From Saccharopolyspora endophytica (lineage in GTDB: Bacteria > Actinomycetota > Actinomycetes > Mycobacteriales > Pseudonocardiaceae), in assembly GCF_018070075.1 (NCBI RefSeq), contig NZ_JAGPXE010000004.1:124001-188000 (forward strand): 64,000 bases of DNA, given 5' to 3'. Both the position numbers and the translations under genes were made by a program. Below, piece by piece: positions 25,639 through 36,129 of the stretch. Under the pieces are notes generated by a model. The model saw nothing but the letters and a program-made list of their open reading frames with translations, was not told the origin of the DNA and searched no databases. How positions within the stretch are numbered: position 1 is the stretch's first letter; every line of letters starts with the position of its first letter.

Positions 25639-25904
25639 CGACCGGCGCGCGGATCCAGGGGCTGAAAAATCGTGACCCGAGAATTGAACCGTAGTAGGCT
25701 CGAATACGTGCCCCCGCTTCTTTCCGCTCTGCGGGTGGAAATCGAAAAAGGGGAAATGCAACCGAATCCGTGAATGCGGCACCGCGATGGCCGCTCTGCC
25801 CACGGCGGACACCTCAGCTGGGAAAACGGGAATCCACTGGCGCGCTGGCGGTTTCACGACGACCACCTTCCGGAGATGCTCTTGATCGGTCTAGGGTCCC
25901 GATC

Positions 25905-25918
25905 TGAGAGCGCTCTCA
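25905..25918. promoter_or_regulatory. Operator TGAGAGCGCTCTCA upstream of the GH55-like gene
   Basis: This is a perfect 14-bp palindrome 45 bp before the GH55-like start codon. The identical sequence is found upstream of the GH64 gene at 29129. It resembles the CebR-type LacI box of streptomycetes (TGGGAGCGCTCCCA). The LacI gene at 27918 lies between the two enzymes. The remainder of the 325-bp gap 25639-25963 shows nothing else. Confidence 0.85.
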
Positions 25919-25963
25919 TGCAGTGCGTTCGTCGCATTGTCCTTTTCCGGAGGTGCTTGAAAC

Positions 25964-27805
25964 ATGACTCCCGTCTCACAACGGCGTGGGCGACGCCGGT
26001 TCCCGTTCTTCGCGGGAATGGCCGCTGTCGCCGCCGTCACCGCCGTCGCGCCCAGTGCGGCGGCGATGCCCGGCGCGATCCACGCTCAACCCGCGAAGCC
26101 CGCGGCTCCGGCACCCGGACCCCAGGCATGCGCGGGCACCGACACGCCGGACTTCGGTCCGAACATGCGGATCTTCGACCCGTCGATGTCGCCGGAGAGC
26201 ATCCAGCAGCAGCTCGACGACGACTTCAACAACCTCAAGGACACGCTGGCCGACCAGATGTCCGAGGACCGGGTCGCGCACCTGTTCAAGCCGGGTGAGT
26301 ACGCCGTCAACGACAACGTCGGCTACTACACCTCGGTGGCGGGCCTGGGCAAGAACCCGGGTGACGTCACCATCAACGGCAACATCACGGTCGACGCGTT
26401 CAACGAGTCCGACGAGGGCAACGCGACCCAGAACTTCTGGCGCTCGGCGGAGAACATGACCGTCAAGCCCAACGGCGCCAACCGCTGGGGCGTGTCGCAG
26501 GCCGCGCCGATGCGTCGCATGGACATCCAGGGCGACCTGGACCTGTACCCGGCGAGCTACGGCTGGGCCAGCGGTGGCTACCTCGCCGACACCAAGGTCT
26601 CGGGCACCACGGAGTCCTCGTCGCAGCAGCAGTGGTACACCCGCGACTCGCAGCTGGGCGCCTGGGACGGCGGCGTCTGGAACATGACGTTCTCCGGCGT
26701 GCAGGGCGCACCGCCCACCGCGTTCCCGACCCCGCCGCACACCACGCTGGAGTCGACCCCGGTGTCGGCCGACGTGCCGTACCTGTACGTCGACGACGCG
26801 GGCAAGTTCCAGGTGTTCCGCCCGGACGTGCGCACCGATGCCACCGGTCCGAGCTGGGCCAACGGTGAGACCCCGGGCAAGTCGGTGCCGATGAGCCAGT
26901 TCTACGTGGCCAAGCCGACCGACACCGCCGCGGACATCAACGCCGCCGTGGCCTCGGGCTGCAACCTGTTCTTCACCCCGGGTGTGTACCACCTGGACGA
27001 CACGATCAAGATCACCAACCCGGACACCATCGTGCTGGGCATCGGTTACCCGACGCTCATGCCCGACACCGGCAAGACGGCGATGGAGGTCGCCGACGTC
27101 GACGGCGTGCGCATCAAGGGCGTGCTGTTCGACGCGGGCACCCAGAACTCGCCGAGCCTGCTGACCGTCGGCGAGGAGGGCGCTTCGGCGGACCACTCGC
27201 AGAACCCGACGATCATGCAGGACGTGTTCTTCCGGCTGGGCGGCACCGTCGCGGGCAAGGCGACCAACAGCCTGATCGTGAACAGCAAGAACGCGGTCAT
27301 GGACCACATCTGGGCCTGGCGCGCCGACCACGGCAACGAAGGCTCGTTCGGCTGGGACGTCAACCCGGGCGACACGGGTGTGCTGGTCAACGGTGACGAC
27401 GTGACGGCCACCGGCCTGTTCGTCGAGCACTACAACAAGTACCAGGTCATCTGGAACGGCAACAACGGCAAGACGATCTTCTTCCAGAACGAGATGCCCT
27501 ACGACGTTCCGGACCAGGCCTCGTACATGAACGACAACGGCCTGGAGGGCTGGGCCGCCTACAAGGTGGGCGACCAGGTCACCAACCACGAGGCCTGGGG
27601 CTTGGGGAGCTACTGCTTCTTCAACACCAACCCCGAGGTGAAGAACCACCACGCCTTCGAGGTTCCGGCGGTGCCGGGCGTGAAGTTCCACAGCATGGCG
27701 ACGGTCTCGCTCAACGAGAAGGGATCGATCACCCACGTCATCAACGACACGGGTGATGTGACCCCGCCGGCGACCACGCCGTCGAACCTGGCGAACTTCC
27801 CGTGA
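25964..27805 (+). CDS. Secreted GH55-like right-handed beta-helix protein (probable exo-beta-1,3-glucanase)
   Basis: This 613-aa protein starts with an Arg-rich N-region and a hydrophobic signal sequence (residues 12-34, ending near AAA). Two pectate-lyase-like beta-helix halves follow: one around 90-200 (HLFKPGEYAVNDNVGYYTSVAGLG, GDVTINGNITVDAFNES) and one around 330-500 (LFFTPGVYHLDDTIKITNPDTIVLGIGYPTLMP, VDGVRIKGVLFDAG). This double arrangement is that of family 55 glycoside hydrolases, known exo-1,3-beta-glucanases. The catalytic residue was not assigned. The ATG has CCGGAGG 10 nt upstream. It shares its operator with the GH64 gene, so both should be induced together. Confidence 0.75.
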   Translation: MTPVSQRRGRRRFPFFAGMAAVAAVTAVAPSAAAMPGAIHAQPAKPAAPAPGPQACAGTDTPDFGPNMRIFDPSMSPESIQQQLDDDFNNLKDTLADQMSEDRVAHLFKPGEYAVNDNVGYYTSVAGLGKNPGDVTINGNITVDAFNESDEGNATQNFWRSAENMTVKPNGANRWGVSQAAPMRRMDIQGDLDLYPASYGWASGGYLADTKVSGTTESSSQQQWYTRDSQLGAWDGGVWNMTFSGVQGAPPTAFPTPPHTTLESTPVSADVPYLYVDDAGKFQVFRPDVRTDATGPSWANGETPGKSVPMSQFYVAKPTDTAADINAAVASGCNLFFTPGVYHLDDTIKITNPDTIVLGIGYPTLMPDTGKTAMEVADVDGVRIKGVLFDAGTQNSPSLLTVGEEGASADHSQNPTIMQDVFFRLGGTVAGKATNSLIVNSKNAVMDHIWAWRADHGNEGSFGWDVNPGDTGVLVNGDDVTATGLFVEHYNKYQVIWNGNNGKTIFFQNEMPYDVPDQASYMNDNGLEGWAAYKVGDQVTNHEAWGLGSYCFFNTNPEVKNHHAFEVPAVPGVKFHSMATVSLNEKGSITHVINDTGDVTPPATTPSNLANFP

Positions 27806-27824
27806 TCTGATCACCGGCGATCGG

Positions 27825-27859
27825 AGTCCGGGCGGGGCCACCACGGCCTCGCCCGGACT
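27825..27859. terminator. Hairpin between the GH55-like gene and the convergent lacI gene
   Basis: Fifteen-nt arms with one mismatch (27825-27839 and 27845-27859) enclose a 5-nt loop, starting 20 nt after the GH55-like stop and followed by TCTC. It probably terminates transcription from both sides. Confidence 0.8.
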
Positions 27860-27917
27860 TCTCGCATCGGGGCCCGGGAACCGGGCGGTTCGGACCCGAA
27901 CCGCCGGCTGGTGCCCC

Positions 27918-28922
27918 TCAGGTGGACTCGCGGACGACGAGTTCCGTGGTCAGGGTGATCGCCGGCTCGACGGGCTCGCCGGCGATCAGGCGCAGCAGCT
28001 GGGACGCGAGGTGGCGGCCGATGCCGTCGATGGGCTGGCTCACGGTGGTCAGCCGCGGCTCGGTGTAGCGGGCCCTGGTGATGTCGTCGAAACCGACCAG
28101 CGCCACGTCGTCCGGAACGCGGGAGCCGTTCTGGCGCAGCACGTGCAGCGCCCCCTCGGCCATCAGGTCGGAGGCGGCGAACACGGCGTCGATCCCGGGG
28201 TCCTCGTCCAGCAGCCGCTTCATCGCCGCCTCGCCGGAAACGCGGGTGAAGTCCCCCGCCGCCACGACCGGCTCCTGCGAGCCCCCGACGGCGTCCAGGT
28301 ACCCGTCGAGGCGGTCCATCCCGGCGATCATGTCCTGCGGTCCGGTGATCGTCGCGATGCGCCTGCGCCCGGAGGAGATCAGGTGCTCCACGGCCGTCCT
28401 CGCACCACCCCGGTTGTCCACGCCGACGCTGGGCACCTCGACCGGGCCGAGTACGCGTTCGTTGCTGACCACCGGGATTCCCGACTTCGCCAGCGCCGCC
28501 GACAGCGGGTCCGTGCCGTGCAGCGAGGCGAGCATGACGCCGTCGACCCGACCGGCCACGGCCGAGCGCTCGATCCGGTCGCGACTCGCCTCGGACCCGG
28601 CCAGCATCAGCACCAGCTGCTCGTCCTCGTCGTCCAGCTCCTGGCTGACGCCCTGGATGAGCCGGGGGAAGAACTGGTCGTCGGAGAACACGCGCGTCGA
28701 GGATTCCGGCAGCACCAGCGCGATCAGGCCGGTCCGGTGGGTGACGAGGCTGCGCGCGGCCTGGTTGGGCACGTAGCCGACCTCGGCGATCGCGCGTTCC
28801 ACCGCTCTCCTGCTCGACGGTGCGACGGGCTGGTCGTTGATCACCCGCGACACGGTCGCGCGGGAGACCCCGGAGCGGGCCGCGACGGTCTCCAGGGTCG
28901 GGCGACGATCGCCTCTGGCCAT
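27918..28922 (-). CDS. LacI-family repressor of the beta-1,3-glucanase genes
   Basis: This 334-aa protein has the LacI helix-turn-helix LETVAARSGVSRATVSRVINDQ and hinge helix NQAARSLVTHRTG, then the sugar-binding sensor domain to VALVGFDDITRARYTEPRLTTVSQP. It is convergent with the GH55-like gene and divergent from the GH64 gene. The identical palindromes at 25905 and 29129 fit its family's operator type. No transporter gene accompanies it, so the inducer (probably a laminari-oligosaccharide) would enter by another system. The ATG has GGGGAAGG a few bases upstream. Confidence 0.88.
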   Translation of the reverse strand: MARGDRRPTLETVAARSGVSRATVSRVINDQPVAPSSRRAVERAIAEVGYVPNQAARSLVTHRTGLIALVLPESSTRVFSDDQFFPRLIQGVSQELDDEDEQLVLMLAGSEASRDRIERSAVAGRVDGVMLASLHGTDPLSAALAKSGIPVVSNERVLGPVEVPSVGVDNRGGARTAVEHLISSGRRRIATITGPQDMIAGMDRLDGYLDAVGGSQEPVVAAGDFTRVSGEAAMKRLLDEDPGIDAVFAASDLMAEGALHVLRQNGSRVPDDVALVGFDDITRARYTEPRLTTVSQPIDGIGRHLASQLLRLIAGEPVEPAITLTTELVVREST

Positions 28923-29128
28923 GACCCTTCCCCTCGGTGGAGCGAACTGATGGTGAACGGTACCCAGATCGGCCGGCGGCGGTCAGCGAAATCCGGCAAT
29001 CCACCGGAGGGGCGTCGAAAAGTCGCAGAACGCCCGGGAAGTGCGAACTCCGGCGTCGTCGCTGGCGAGAAGCGGACAGCCCGGAACCGGAACGTTGACT
29101 TCCGTTCGGGATCGAGAAAGTCTGAAAT

Positions 29129-29142
29129 TGAGAGCGCTCTCA
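29129..29142. promoter_or_regulatory. Operator TGAGAGCGCTCTCA upstream of the GH64 gene
   Basis: This is identical to the palindrome at 25905 and lies 35 bp before the GH64 ATG. Two perfect copies upstream of two enzyme genes flanking one lacI gene define a small regulon. Confidence 0.87.
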
Positions 29143-29177
29143 GATCTTCATTCCTCCTAGTTCGGAGAGTGAAAAAC

Positions 29178-30155
29178 ATGACCGCATCCGCAACGAAGCG
29201 GCGCTGGCGCCGTGGTGCACTGGGCCTGCTGACCGCGAGCGCGCTGGCCTCGGCCACCGTCTCCGCCTCGCTCCCGGCCCAGGCAGCACAACCCGCCGAG
29301 CCGCACCCCGCGACCGTCGCACCCGCGGGAACCCCGCCGCCCGAGGCGTTCTGGGGTGATGTCGCGAGCATTCCCCCGGCGCAGAACGAACTCATGGTCA
29401 AGGTCGTCAACCAGACCAACGGGCAGTACCCCGACGACCAGGTGTACTGGACGTTCAACGGCGAGACGCACTCGATCGCCGAGCAGCCCTACCTGGACAT
29501 GCCCGCGAACAACTCGGGTCGCATGGAGTTCCACCTCGGCGCCCCGGACAGCCCGCTGACGGACTTCATCGAGTTCACCGTCGGCGAGAACGTCTTCAAC
29601 GGCAACACCACTCGCGTCGACGCGTTCGGCTTGAAGCTGGCGATGCGGCTGCACGCCGACGACGGGTTCGACGCGGCGTTCGGCGAGGACTACGAGACGT
29701 TCCAGGAGACCCGCGAGGCGACGTTCCAGAAGTTCCGCGACGAGGTCCCGGAGGAGTTCAAGCACCTGGCCGACGACCCGAACCGGATCATCGCGCCCGG
29801 CAGCTCGCCGGAGTTCCAGGACGGCGGCGCGCAGGCGAACTACTTCACCGACTACGCGAACTCGGTGGGCGTCGACGAGACGACCAAGAACATCTTCGGT
29901 TGCGCCGGAACCCTCGGCGGCGACGCCAACAAGTGCGCCGCGCTCAACCGCCACGTCGCCGACCTGCCGGAGGACCAGCAGCACGACCCGTCGAAGTTCT
30001 ACCCGACGGGACCGGCGAACTACTACGCCAAGTTCTGGCACGACCACAACATCGACGGGAAGTCCTACGGGTTCCCGTACGACGACGTGGCCGAGCAGGC
30101 CTCCTACGTCTCCCACGAAGGCCCGCAGTGGCTCGTGGTCGCCGTCGGGTGGTGA
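29178..30155 (+). CDS. Secreted beta-1,3-glucanase, glycoside hydrolase family 64
   Basis: This 325-aa protein has a signal peptide (residues 1-37, RRWRRGALGLLTASALASATVSA..., cut near AQA). The mature part carries GH64/thaumatin-like segments: VYWTFNGETHSIAEQPYLDMP, DFIEFTVGENVFNGNTTRVDAFGLKLAMRL and NIFGCAGTLGGDANKCAALNRH. GH64 enzymes release pentasaccharides from 1,3-beta-glucan such as laminarin or fungal wall glucan. The ATG has GGAGAG 8 nt upstream. With the GH55-like exo-enzyme under the same operator it forms an endo/exo pair. The stop codon lies inside a long perfect palindrome. Confidence 0.87.
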   Translation: MTASATKRRWRRGALGLLTASALASATVSASLPAQAAQPAEPHPATVAPAGTPPPEAFWGDVASIPPAQNELMVKVVNQTNGQYPDDQVYWTFNGETHSIAEQPYLDMPANNSGRMEFHLGAPDSPLTDFIEFTVGENVFNGNTTRVDAFGLKLAMRLHADDGFDAAFGEDYETFQETREATFQKFRDEVPEEFKHLADDPNRIIAPGSSPEFQDGGAQANYFTDYANSVGVDETTKNIFGCAGTLGGDANKCAALNRHVADLPEDQQHDPSKFYPTGPANYYAKFWHDHNIDGKSYGFPYDDVAEQASYVSHEGPQWLVVAVGW

Positions 30156-30180
30156 GGTTTTCATGAAAACCTCACCACCC
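30147..30180. terminator. 34-bp perfect palindrome containing the GH64 stop codon
   Basis: Positions 30147-30180 read the same on both strands, centred on CATG. The last codons and stop (30153-30155) of the GH64 gene are inside the left arm. It can act as a bidirectional terminator between the convergent GH64 and esterase genes. Confidence 0.85.
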
Positions 30181-30261
30181 CAACAAAGGTGACCTCCAAC
30201 GAGACCCCCGATGAGCAGGGGCGATGAGTTCCGGAGGACGTTCAGGCCCGTTCTTCGGGAG

Positions 30262-30287
30262 GGGGAAGTTCCCATGAGAACTTCCCC
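30262..30287. terminator. Second hairpin before the convergent esterase gene
   Basis: Ten-nt arms GGGGAAGTTC and GAACTTCCCC enclose CCATGA. The layout (arm, CATGA centre, arm) resembles the 34-bp palindrome 80 bp earlier. It probably terminates the leftward esterase transcript. Confidence 0.7.
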
Positions 30288-30342
30288 GTGAGAGCTCGGG
30301 ACGCGCCCGCACCCTCCCGCGCGGGCGCGTCCCGGACCTGCA

Positions 30343-31308
30343 TCAGTCGGCGACGCGGGGTCGCACCAGTGCGGTTTTGAGTTCTTCGCAGAGTTCGGCG
30401 AGGGCTTGGGGCGCGCTGCGGCAGATGTTCGGGAAGGACATGTAGCCGTGCGGCATGCCGACGTAGGTGGTGGTGCGGACCGGGACACCGGCGGCTCGCA
30501 GCGCTTCGCCGTAGCGCAGGCCGTCGTCGCGGATCGGGTCGTGCTCGGCGACCTGGATCAGCGCCGGCGGCAGCCCCTCGTGCGTCGCCGCCTTCAGCGG
30601 TGACACCAGCGGGTTCGCCGGGTCCTGCCCGTCGAGGTAGGTGTCGCGCATCTTCCGCGCCTCGCGGGCGGTGATCACCGGGGCCTCGGCGTTGTCCTCC
30701 AGCGACCGGCTGCCCAGCGTCATGTCGGTGGCCGGGTAGATCAGGCCCTGGAAGGCGATCTCCGGACCGGAGCGGTCCCGCGCGAGCAGGCACATCACGG
30801 CGGCGAGGTTGCCGCCGGCGCTGTCGCCCATGACCGCGATCCGGTCCGGGTCGGCACCGAGTTCGGCGGCGCGTCCGGCGACGTCGACGAGCGCGGCGTA
30901 GCAGTCCTCCACGGCCACCGGGAACCGGTGGGTGGGCGCGAGCCGGTAGTCCACCGACACCACGACGGCCCCGACCTCCGTGGCGACCCGGCCGCACAGC
31001 CAGTCCGCCATGTCGAGGTTGCCGCTGACCCAGCCGCCGCCGTGGATGTTGACGATCAGCGGCAGCGGCCCGGTGGCCCGCATCGGCCGGTACACCCGGA
31101 TCCCGATGCGGCCGTCGGCCCCGGCAGCGGTGAGGTCGCTGGTGACGATGCCGGGAGCGCGAGAGCCCAGCAGGAAGTCGATGACCTTGTTTCGCGGCAA
31201 GGTCTTCCGCTGCCGCGCGATCAGCTGCTCGTCGGTCATGCCGGTGACGCTGGGAGCCAGGCCCAGCGCCTTGCCCAGCAACCGGACGCGCAGATCCATC
31301 TCCGTCAT
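30343..31308 (-). CDS. Alpha/beta hydrolase esterase of the HSL family
   Basis: This is a 321-aa esterase/lipase. The hormone-sensitive-lipase signature HGGGW (oxyanion hole) is near residue 90 and the nucleophile elbow GDSAGGN near 162. Candidate acid and base residues are in EHDPIRDDG and GMPHGYM. It acts on short-chain esters by family. GGGAGGA lies 6 nt before the ATG at 31308. A longer reading frame upstream would run into the MFS gene. It is the last gene of a TetR-MFS-esterase operon with a 16-bp gap to the MFS gene. Confidence 0.88.
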   Translation of the reverse strand: MTEMDLRVRLLGKALGLAPSVTGMTDEQLIARQRKTLPRNKVIDFLLGSRAPGIVTSDLTAAGADGRIGIRVYRPMRATGPLPLIVNIHGGGWVSGNLDMADWLCGRVATEVGAVVVSVDYRLAPTHRFPVAVEDCYAALVDVAGRAAELGADPDRIAVMGDSAGGNLAAVMCLLARDRSGPEIAFQGLIYPATDMTLGSRSLEDNAEAPVITAREARKMRDTYLDGQDPANPLVSPLKAATHEGLPPALIQVAEHDPIRDDGLRYGEALRAAGVPVRTTTYVGMPHGYMSFPNICRSAPQALAELCEELKTALVRPRVAD

Positions 31309-31324
31309 GCGATTCCTCCCGCGA

Positions 31325-33562
<2,238 letters not shown>

Positions 33563-33570
<8 letters not shown>

Positions 33571-33580
33571 TATTGCACTC
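33563..33580. promoter_or_regulatory. TetR operator overlapping the tetR start codon
   Basis: Perfect arms GAGTGCA and TGCACTC are separated by TTAT. The tetR ATG is inside this site. The divergent marR start lies 47 bp away, so one bound repressor could affect both genes. Confidence 0.7.
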
Positions 33581-33626
33581 TGCCTTCCATGGTGCAGAAG
33601 GGGTGGCCTGGGGTACAACTGGCGCC

Positions 33627-34061
33627 ATGGTGGACGCCATCGGCACCGGTCTGGGCAGCCTCGGATACCGGTTCAACATGATCGCCCGGCAAGCGCGGGC
33701 GAACTTCGAGCAACGGCTCGGCGAGGCCGGGGCGAGCTTCACGACGTGGACGATCCTGGAGGCCCTCACCGTGCACGGGCCGATGATCCAGCGGGACCTG
33801 GCCGGATCGCTGCACGTCAGCGGCCAGACGCTGGCCCGCCAGGTGGACCGGCTGGTCGAGACCGGATGGCTGGAGCGCGGCGAGGCCGAGGGCGACCGCC
33901 GCGCGGTCCGCCTGCACCTCACCGACGCCGGTCGCGCCGCCCACCGCCGCCTCCAGCGGGCGTCGCGGAAGGCCAACGAGCAGCTGGTGGCAGGCCTGTC
34001 ACCGGAGGAGATCGACGGCCTCAGCGAGCTGCTCACCCGGCTCTCCCGGAACTTCGGGTGA
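33627..34061 (+). CDS. MarR-family transcriptional regulator
   Basis: This 144-aa protein has the winged helix-turn-helix IQRDLAGSLHVSGQTLARQVDRLVETGWLERGEAEGDRRAVRLHLTDAGR, typical of MarR. It is divergent from the TetR/MFS/esterase operon and 36 bp upstream of the N-acetyltransferase gene. It may regulate either neighbour. ATG 33627 gives the usual length; an in-frame start further upstream would add about 27 residues unlike the family. Confidence 0.87.
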   Translation: MVDAIGTGLGSLGYRFNMIARQARANFEQRLGEAGASFTTWTILEALTVHGPMIQRDLAGSLHVSGQTLARQVDRLVETGWLERGEAEGDRRAVRLHLTDAGRAAHRRLQRASRKANEQLVAGLSPEEIDGLSELLTRLSRNFG

Positions 34062-34097
34062 CACCGTTGACCTCCACCGCGCTGGAAGTGTGAGGCT

Positions 34098-34883
34098 GTG
34101 ACCATGACCGATCCCTGGGACGTCGAGTCGCTCGACCTCGACGCGTACCTGGCCCGCACCGGGCAGCCCGCGTCACCGCCGTCCGTCGAGGCCCTCACCG
34201 CGCTGCACGAGGCGCACGTGCGCACGATCCCCTTCGAGAACGTCGATCCCGCGCTCGGGCGCACACCGCGCCTCGACCTGGAATCGATCACGGCGAAGCT
34301 GGTGCGCAGGCAGCGCGGCGGGTACTGCTTCGAGCACTCCCTGCTGTTCGCCGCCGTCCTGGAACGCCTCGGCTACGCGGTGTCCCGCCGTGCGGCGCGG
34401 GTGCAGCCGCACCGCAACGGCCCGCGCACCCACATGAACCTCGTCGTCACCGTCGACGGCGACGAGCACCTGGCCGACGTCGGCTTCGGCGCGGGCGTGC
34501 TGCGCCCGATGAAGCTGGCCGACGGCGCGGCGGTCGACCAGGCCGGCTGGAACCACCGGCTGACCTGCGACGGTCGACTGTGGACGCTGGAGAAGGAGAC
34601 CGCCGAGGGCTGGGAACCGCTGCACGCCTTCGACGACCAGCCGCAACGGCTCATCGACTACGAGGTCTACAACCACTACACCGCCACGCACCCGGACTCG
34701 CCGTTCACCGGCAGGCTCGTCGTGATGCGGCTCGACGAGGGCATCAGCCGCAAGCTCATCGGCGACACGCTCGTCGTCGAACGACCCGACGGCACGCAGG
34801 AGAGGACACCGATCGACGACCGGGCAGAAGCCCTCCGCGCGCTCGACGTCGTGCTCACCGACGACGAACTGTCCGGCCTCTAG
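34098..34883 (+). CDS. nat: Arylamine N-acetyltransferase
   Basis: This 261-aa enzyme moves an acetyl group from acetyl-CoA to arylamines or hydrazines. The Cys-His-Asp triad is visible: Cys77 in RGGYCFEH, His112 in THMNLVV and Asp127 in LADVGFG. The 15-residue His-Asp spacing matches the family. The first domain has the IPFENVDPALGR motif. The start could be GTG 34098 or ATG 34104. It overlaps the end of the convergent glycosyltransferase gene by 4 bp. It lies among genes for drug handling, which fits detoxification. Confidence 0.92.
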   Translation: MTMTDPWDVESLDLDAYLARTGQPASPPSVEALTALHEAHVRTIPFENVDPALGRTPRLDLESITAKLVRRQRGGYCFEHSLLFAAVLERLGYAVSRRAARVQPHRNGPRTHMNLVVTVDGDEHLADVGFGAGVLRPMKLADGAAVDQAGWNHRLTCDGRLWTLEKETAEGWEPLHAFDDQPQRLIDYEVYNHYTATHPDSPFTGRLVVMRLDEGISRKLIGDTLVVERPDGTQERTPIDDRAEALRALDVVLTDDELSGL

Positions 34884-36070
34884 ACCAGCTGCTGCAGGTC
34901 GTCGGCGATCTGGGAGAGGGGCGGCAGGGCCAGGACTCGGCGCTGCACCGCTCGGGCGGCGTTGCGGAACGACGGTTCGTCCAGGACCCGGGACACCGCC
35001 TCGTGCAGCAGCGGCACGGTCACGTCCTCGATGGCGAACGCCAGCCCCGCGCCGATCTCGGTGATGCGGGCGGCGTTGCCGGGCTGCTCGGCGAACATCG
35101 GCAGCCCCACCATCGGCACCCCGGCGTAGAGCGATTCGCGGGTGCTGTTGAATCCGCAGTGGGTGATGAACGCGTCGCAGGCGGGCAGCAGCGTCTGCTG
35201 CTGAACGAACGAGGTCAGGTGCACGTTCTCCGCGCGCACCCCGGTCCACTCCCCCGGATCGCGGTTGGCGCCGAGCGCGACGACACCCGTGACCGGGAGC
35301 TTGCCGAGCGTTTCGATGATCGTGTCGAGCAGCTGGGGGCGCTCGCCGAGCATCATCGGCGCGTTGGACCCGAGGCTGGCCAGCACCAGCGGGCGGTCCG
35401 GGAGGTCGGCGACGGCCGGCTCGAGCCGCTGGGGGTCGCCGTCGGGAATCCGGTAGTGGTGCGCGGATTCGAGCCGCGCTGCGTCCGGGTAGTAGGCCTC
35501 GGGCACGACTCCGGCCCGGAAGGCGCTCATCGGCTGCCACGGGTCGTCCACGGGGGCGAGCCCGAAGTGCGCGCGACCGGCGTTGATGTCGTCGAGGACC
35601 TCGCCGAACGGTGCCATCGGGCCGATGTCGATCACGGCGTTGGGGATGCCCCACTTCTCGGCCGCGAAGTAGCCGCCGAACTCGGTGGCCTCGCGGACGA
35701 TCAGGTCCGGGCGCTCCACGTGCTCCAGGAGCTTCTCGCCGAAGTGACGTCCGAGCACGCCGATGAAGTTGCCGCCGAAGACCTCCGGGGTGACGCCGAT
35801 GGTCTCGGTGCCGCGCCGCTCGGCGACGTCGGTGAGCCCCTTCGCACCGAAGCGCTGCGGGTCCGCGGCGAGGTCGCGCATGGTGATCAGGCCCGGCAGG
35901 ACGACGGACCGGAGACCGGCCTGCTCGACGGTCTCCGCCATGGCTTCACTGGTGGCGACGAGGACGTCGTGCCCGGCGTCGCGCAGCTGGCGGCCGACCG
36001 GCAGCATCAGCGGGACGAGGTGCGAGTAGGCGGGCATTGCGGTCAGGACGATGCGCAAGGGGAATCCCAT
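34880..36070 (-). CDS. UDP-glycosyltransferase of the macrolide/antibiotic type
   Basis: This 396-aa protein has the GT-B fold: N-terminal acceptor domain MGFPLRIVLTAMPAYSHLVPLMLPVGRQLRDAGHDVLVAT and a C-terminal donor-binding signature THCGFNSTRESLYAGVPMVGLPMFAEQPGNAARITEIGAG. This resembles antibiotic glycosyltransferases and macrolide-inactivating enzymes. No aglycone synthase is nearby, so self-resistance or detoxification is more likely than biosynthesis. A 24-bp near-perfect palindrome lies 15 bp upstream of the ATG and is probably its operator. Confidence 0.85.
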   Translation of the reverse strand: MGFPLRIVLTAMPAYSHLVPLMLPVGRQLRDAGHDVLVATSEAMAETVEQAGLRSVVLPGLITMRDLAADPQRFGAKGLTDVAERRGTETIGVTPEVFGGNFIGVLGRHFGEKLLEHVERPDLIVREATEFGGYFAAEKWGIPNAVIDIGPMAPFGEVLDDINAGRAHFGLAPVDDPWQPMSAFRAGVVPEAYYPDAARLESAHHYRIPDGDPQRLEPAVADLPDRPLVLASLGSNAPMMLGERPQLLDTIIETLGKLPVTGVVALGANRDPGEWTGVRAENVHLTSFVQQQTLLPACDAFITHCGFNSTRESLYAGVPMVGLPMFAEQPGNAARITEIGAGLAFAIEDVTVPLLHEAVSRVLDEPSFRNAARAVQRRVLALPPLSQIADDLQQLV

Positions 36071-36085
36071 TCGGGCTCGACGACG

Positions 36086-36109
36086 AACTGGACAGCATGC
36101 TGTCTAGTT
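36086..36109. promoter_or_regulatory. Palindromic operator upstream of the glycosyltransferase gene
   Basis: The central 14 bp, GACAGCATGCTGTC (36091-36104), are perfectly symmetric. Extension to AACTG...TAGTT adds four more matched pairs with one mismatch. It is typical in form of TetR-family sites, but no tetR gene is directly adjacent. Confidence 0.72.
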
Positions 36110-36129
36110 GCGACGGTACACCCGCCTCG

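Noticed and set aside
25976-27844. A 622-codon minus-strand frame opposite the GH55-like gene
   Set aside because: It is a Val/Arg/His-rich shadow without domains. The plus-strand product has a signal peptide and beta-helix motifs.
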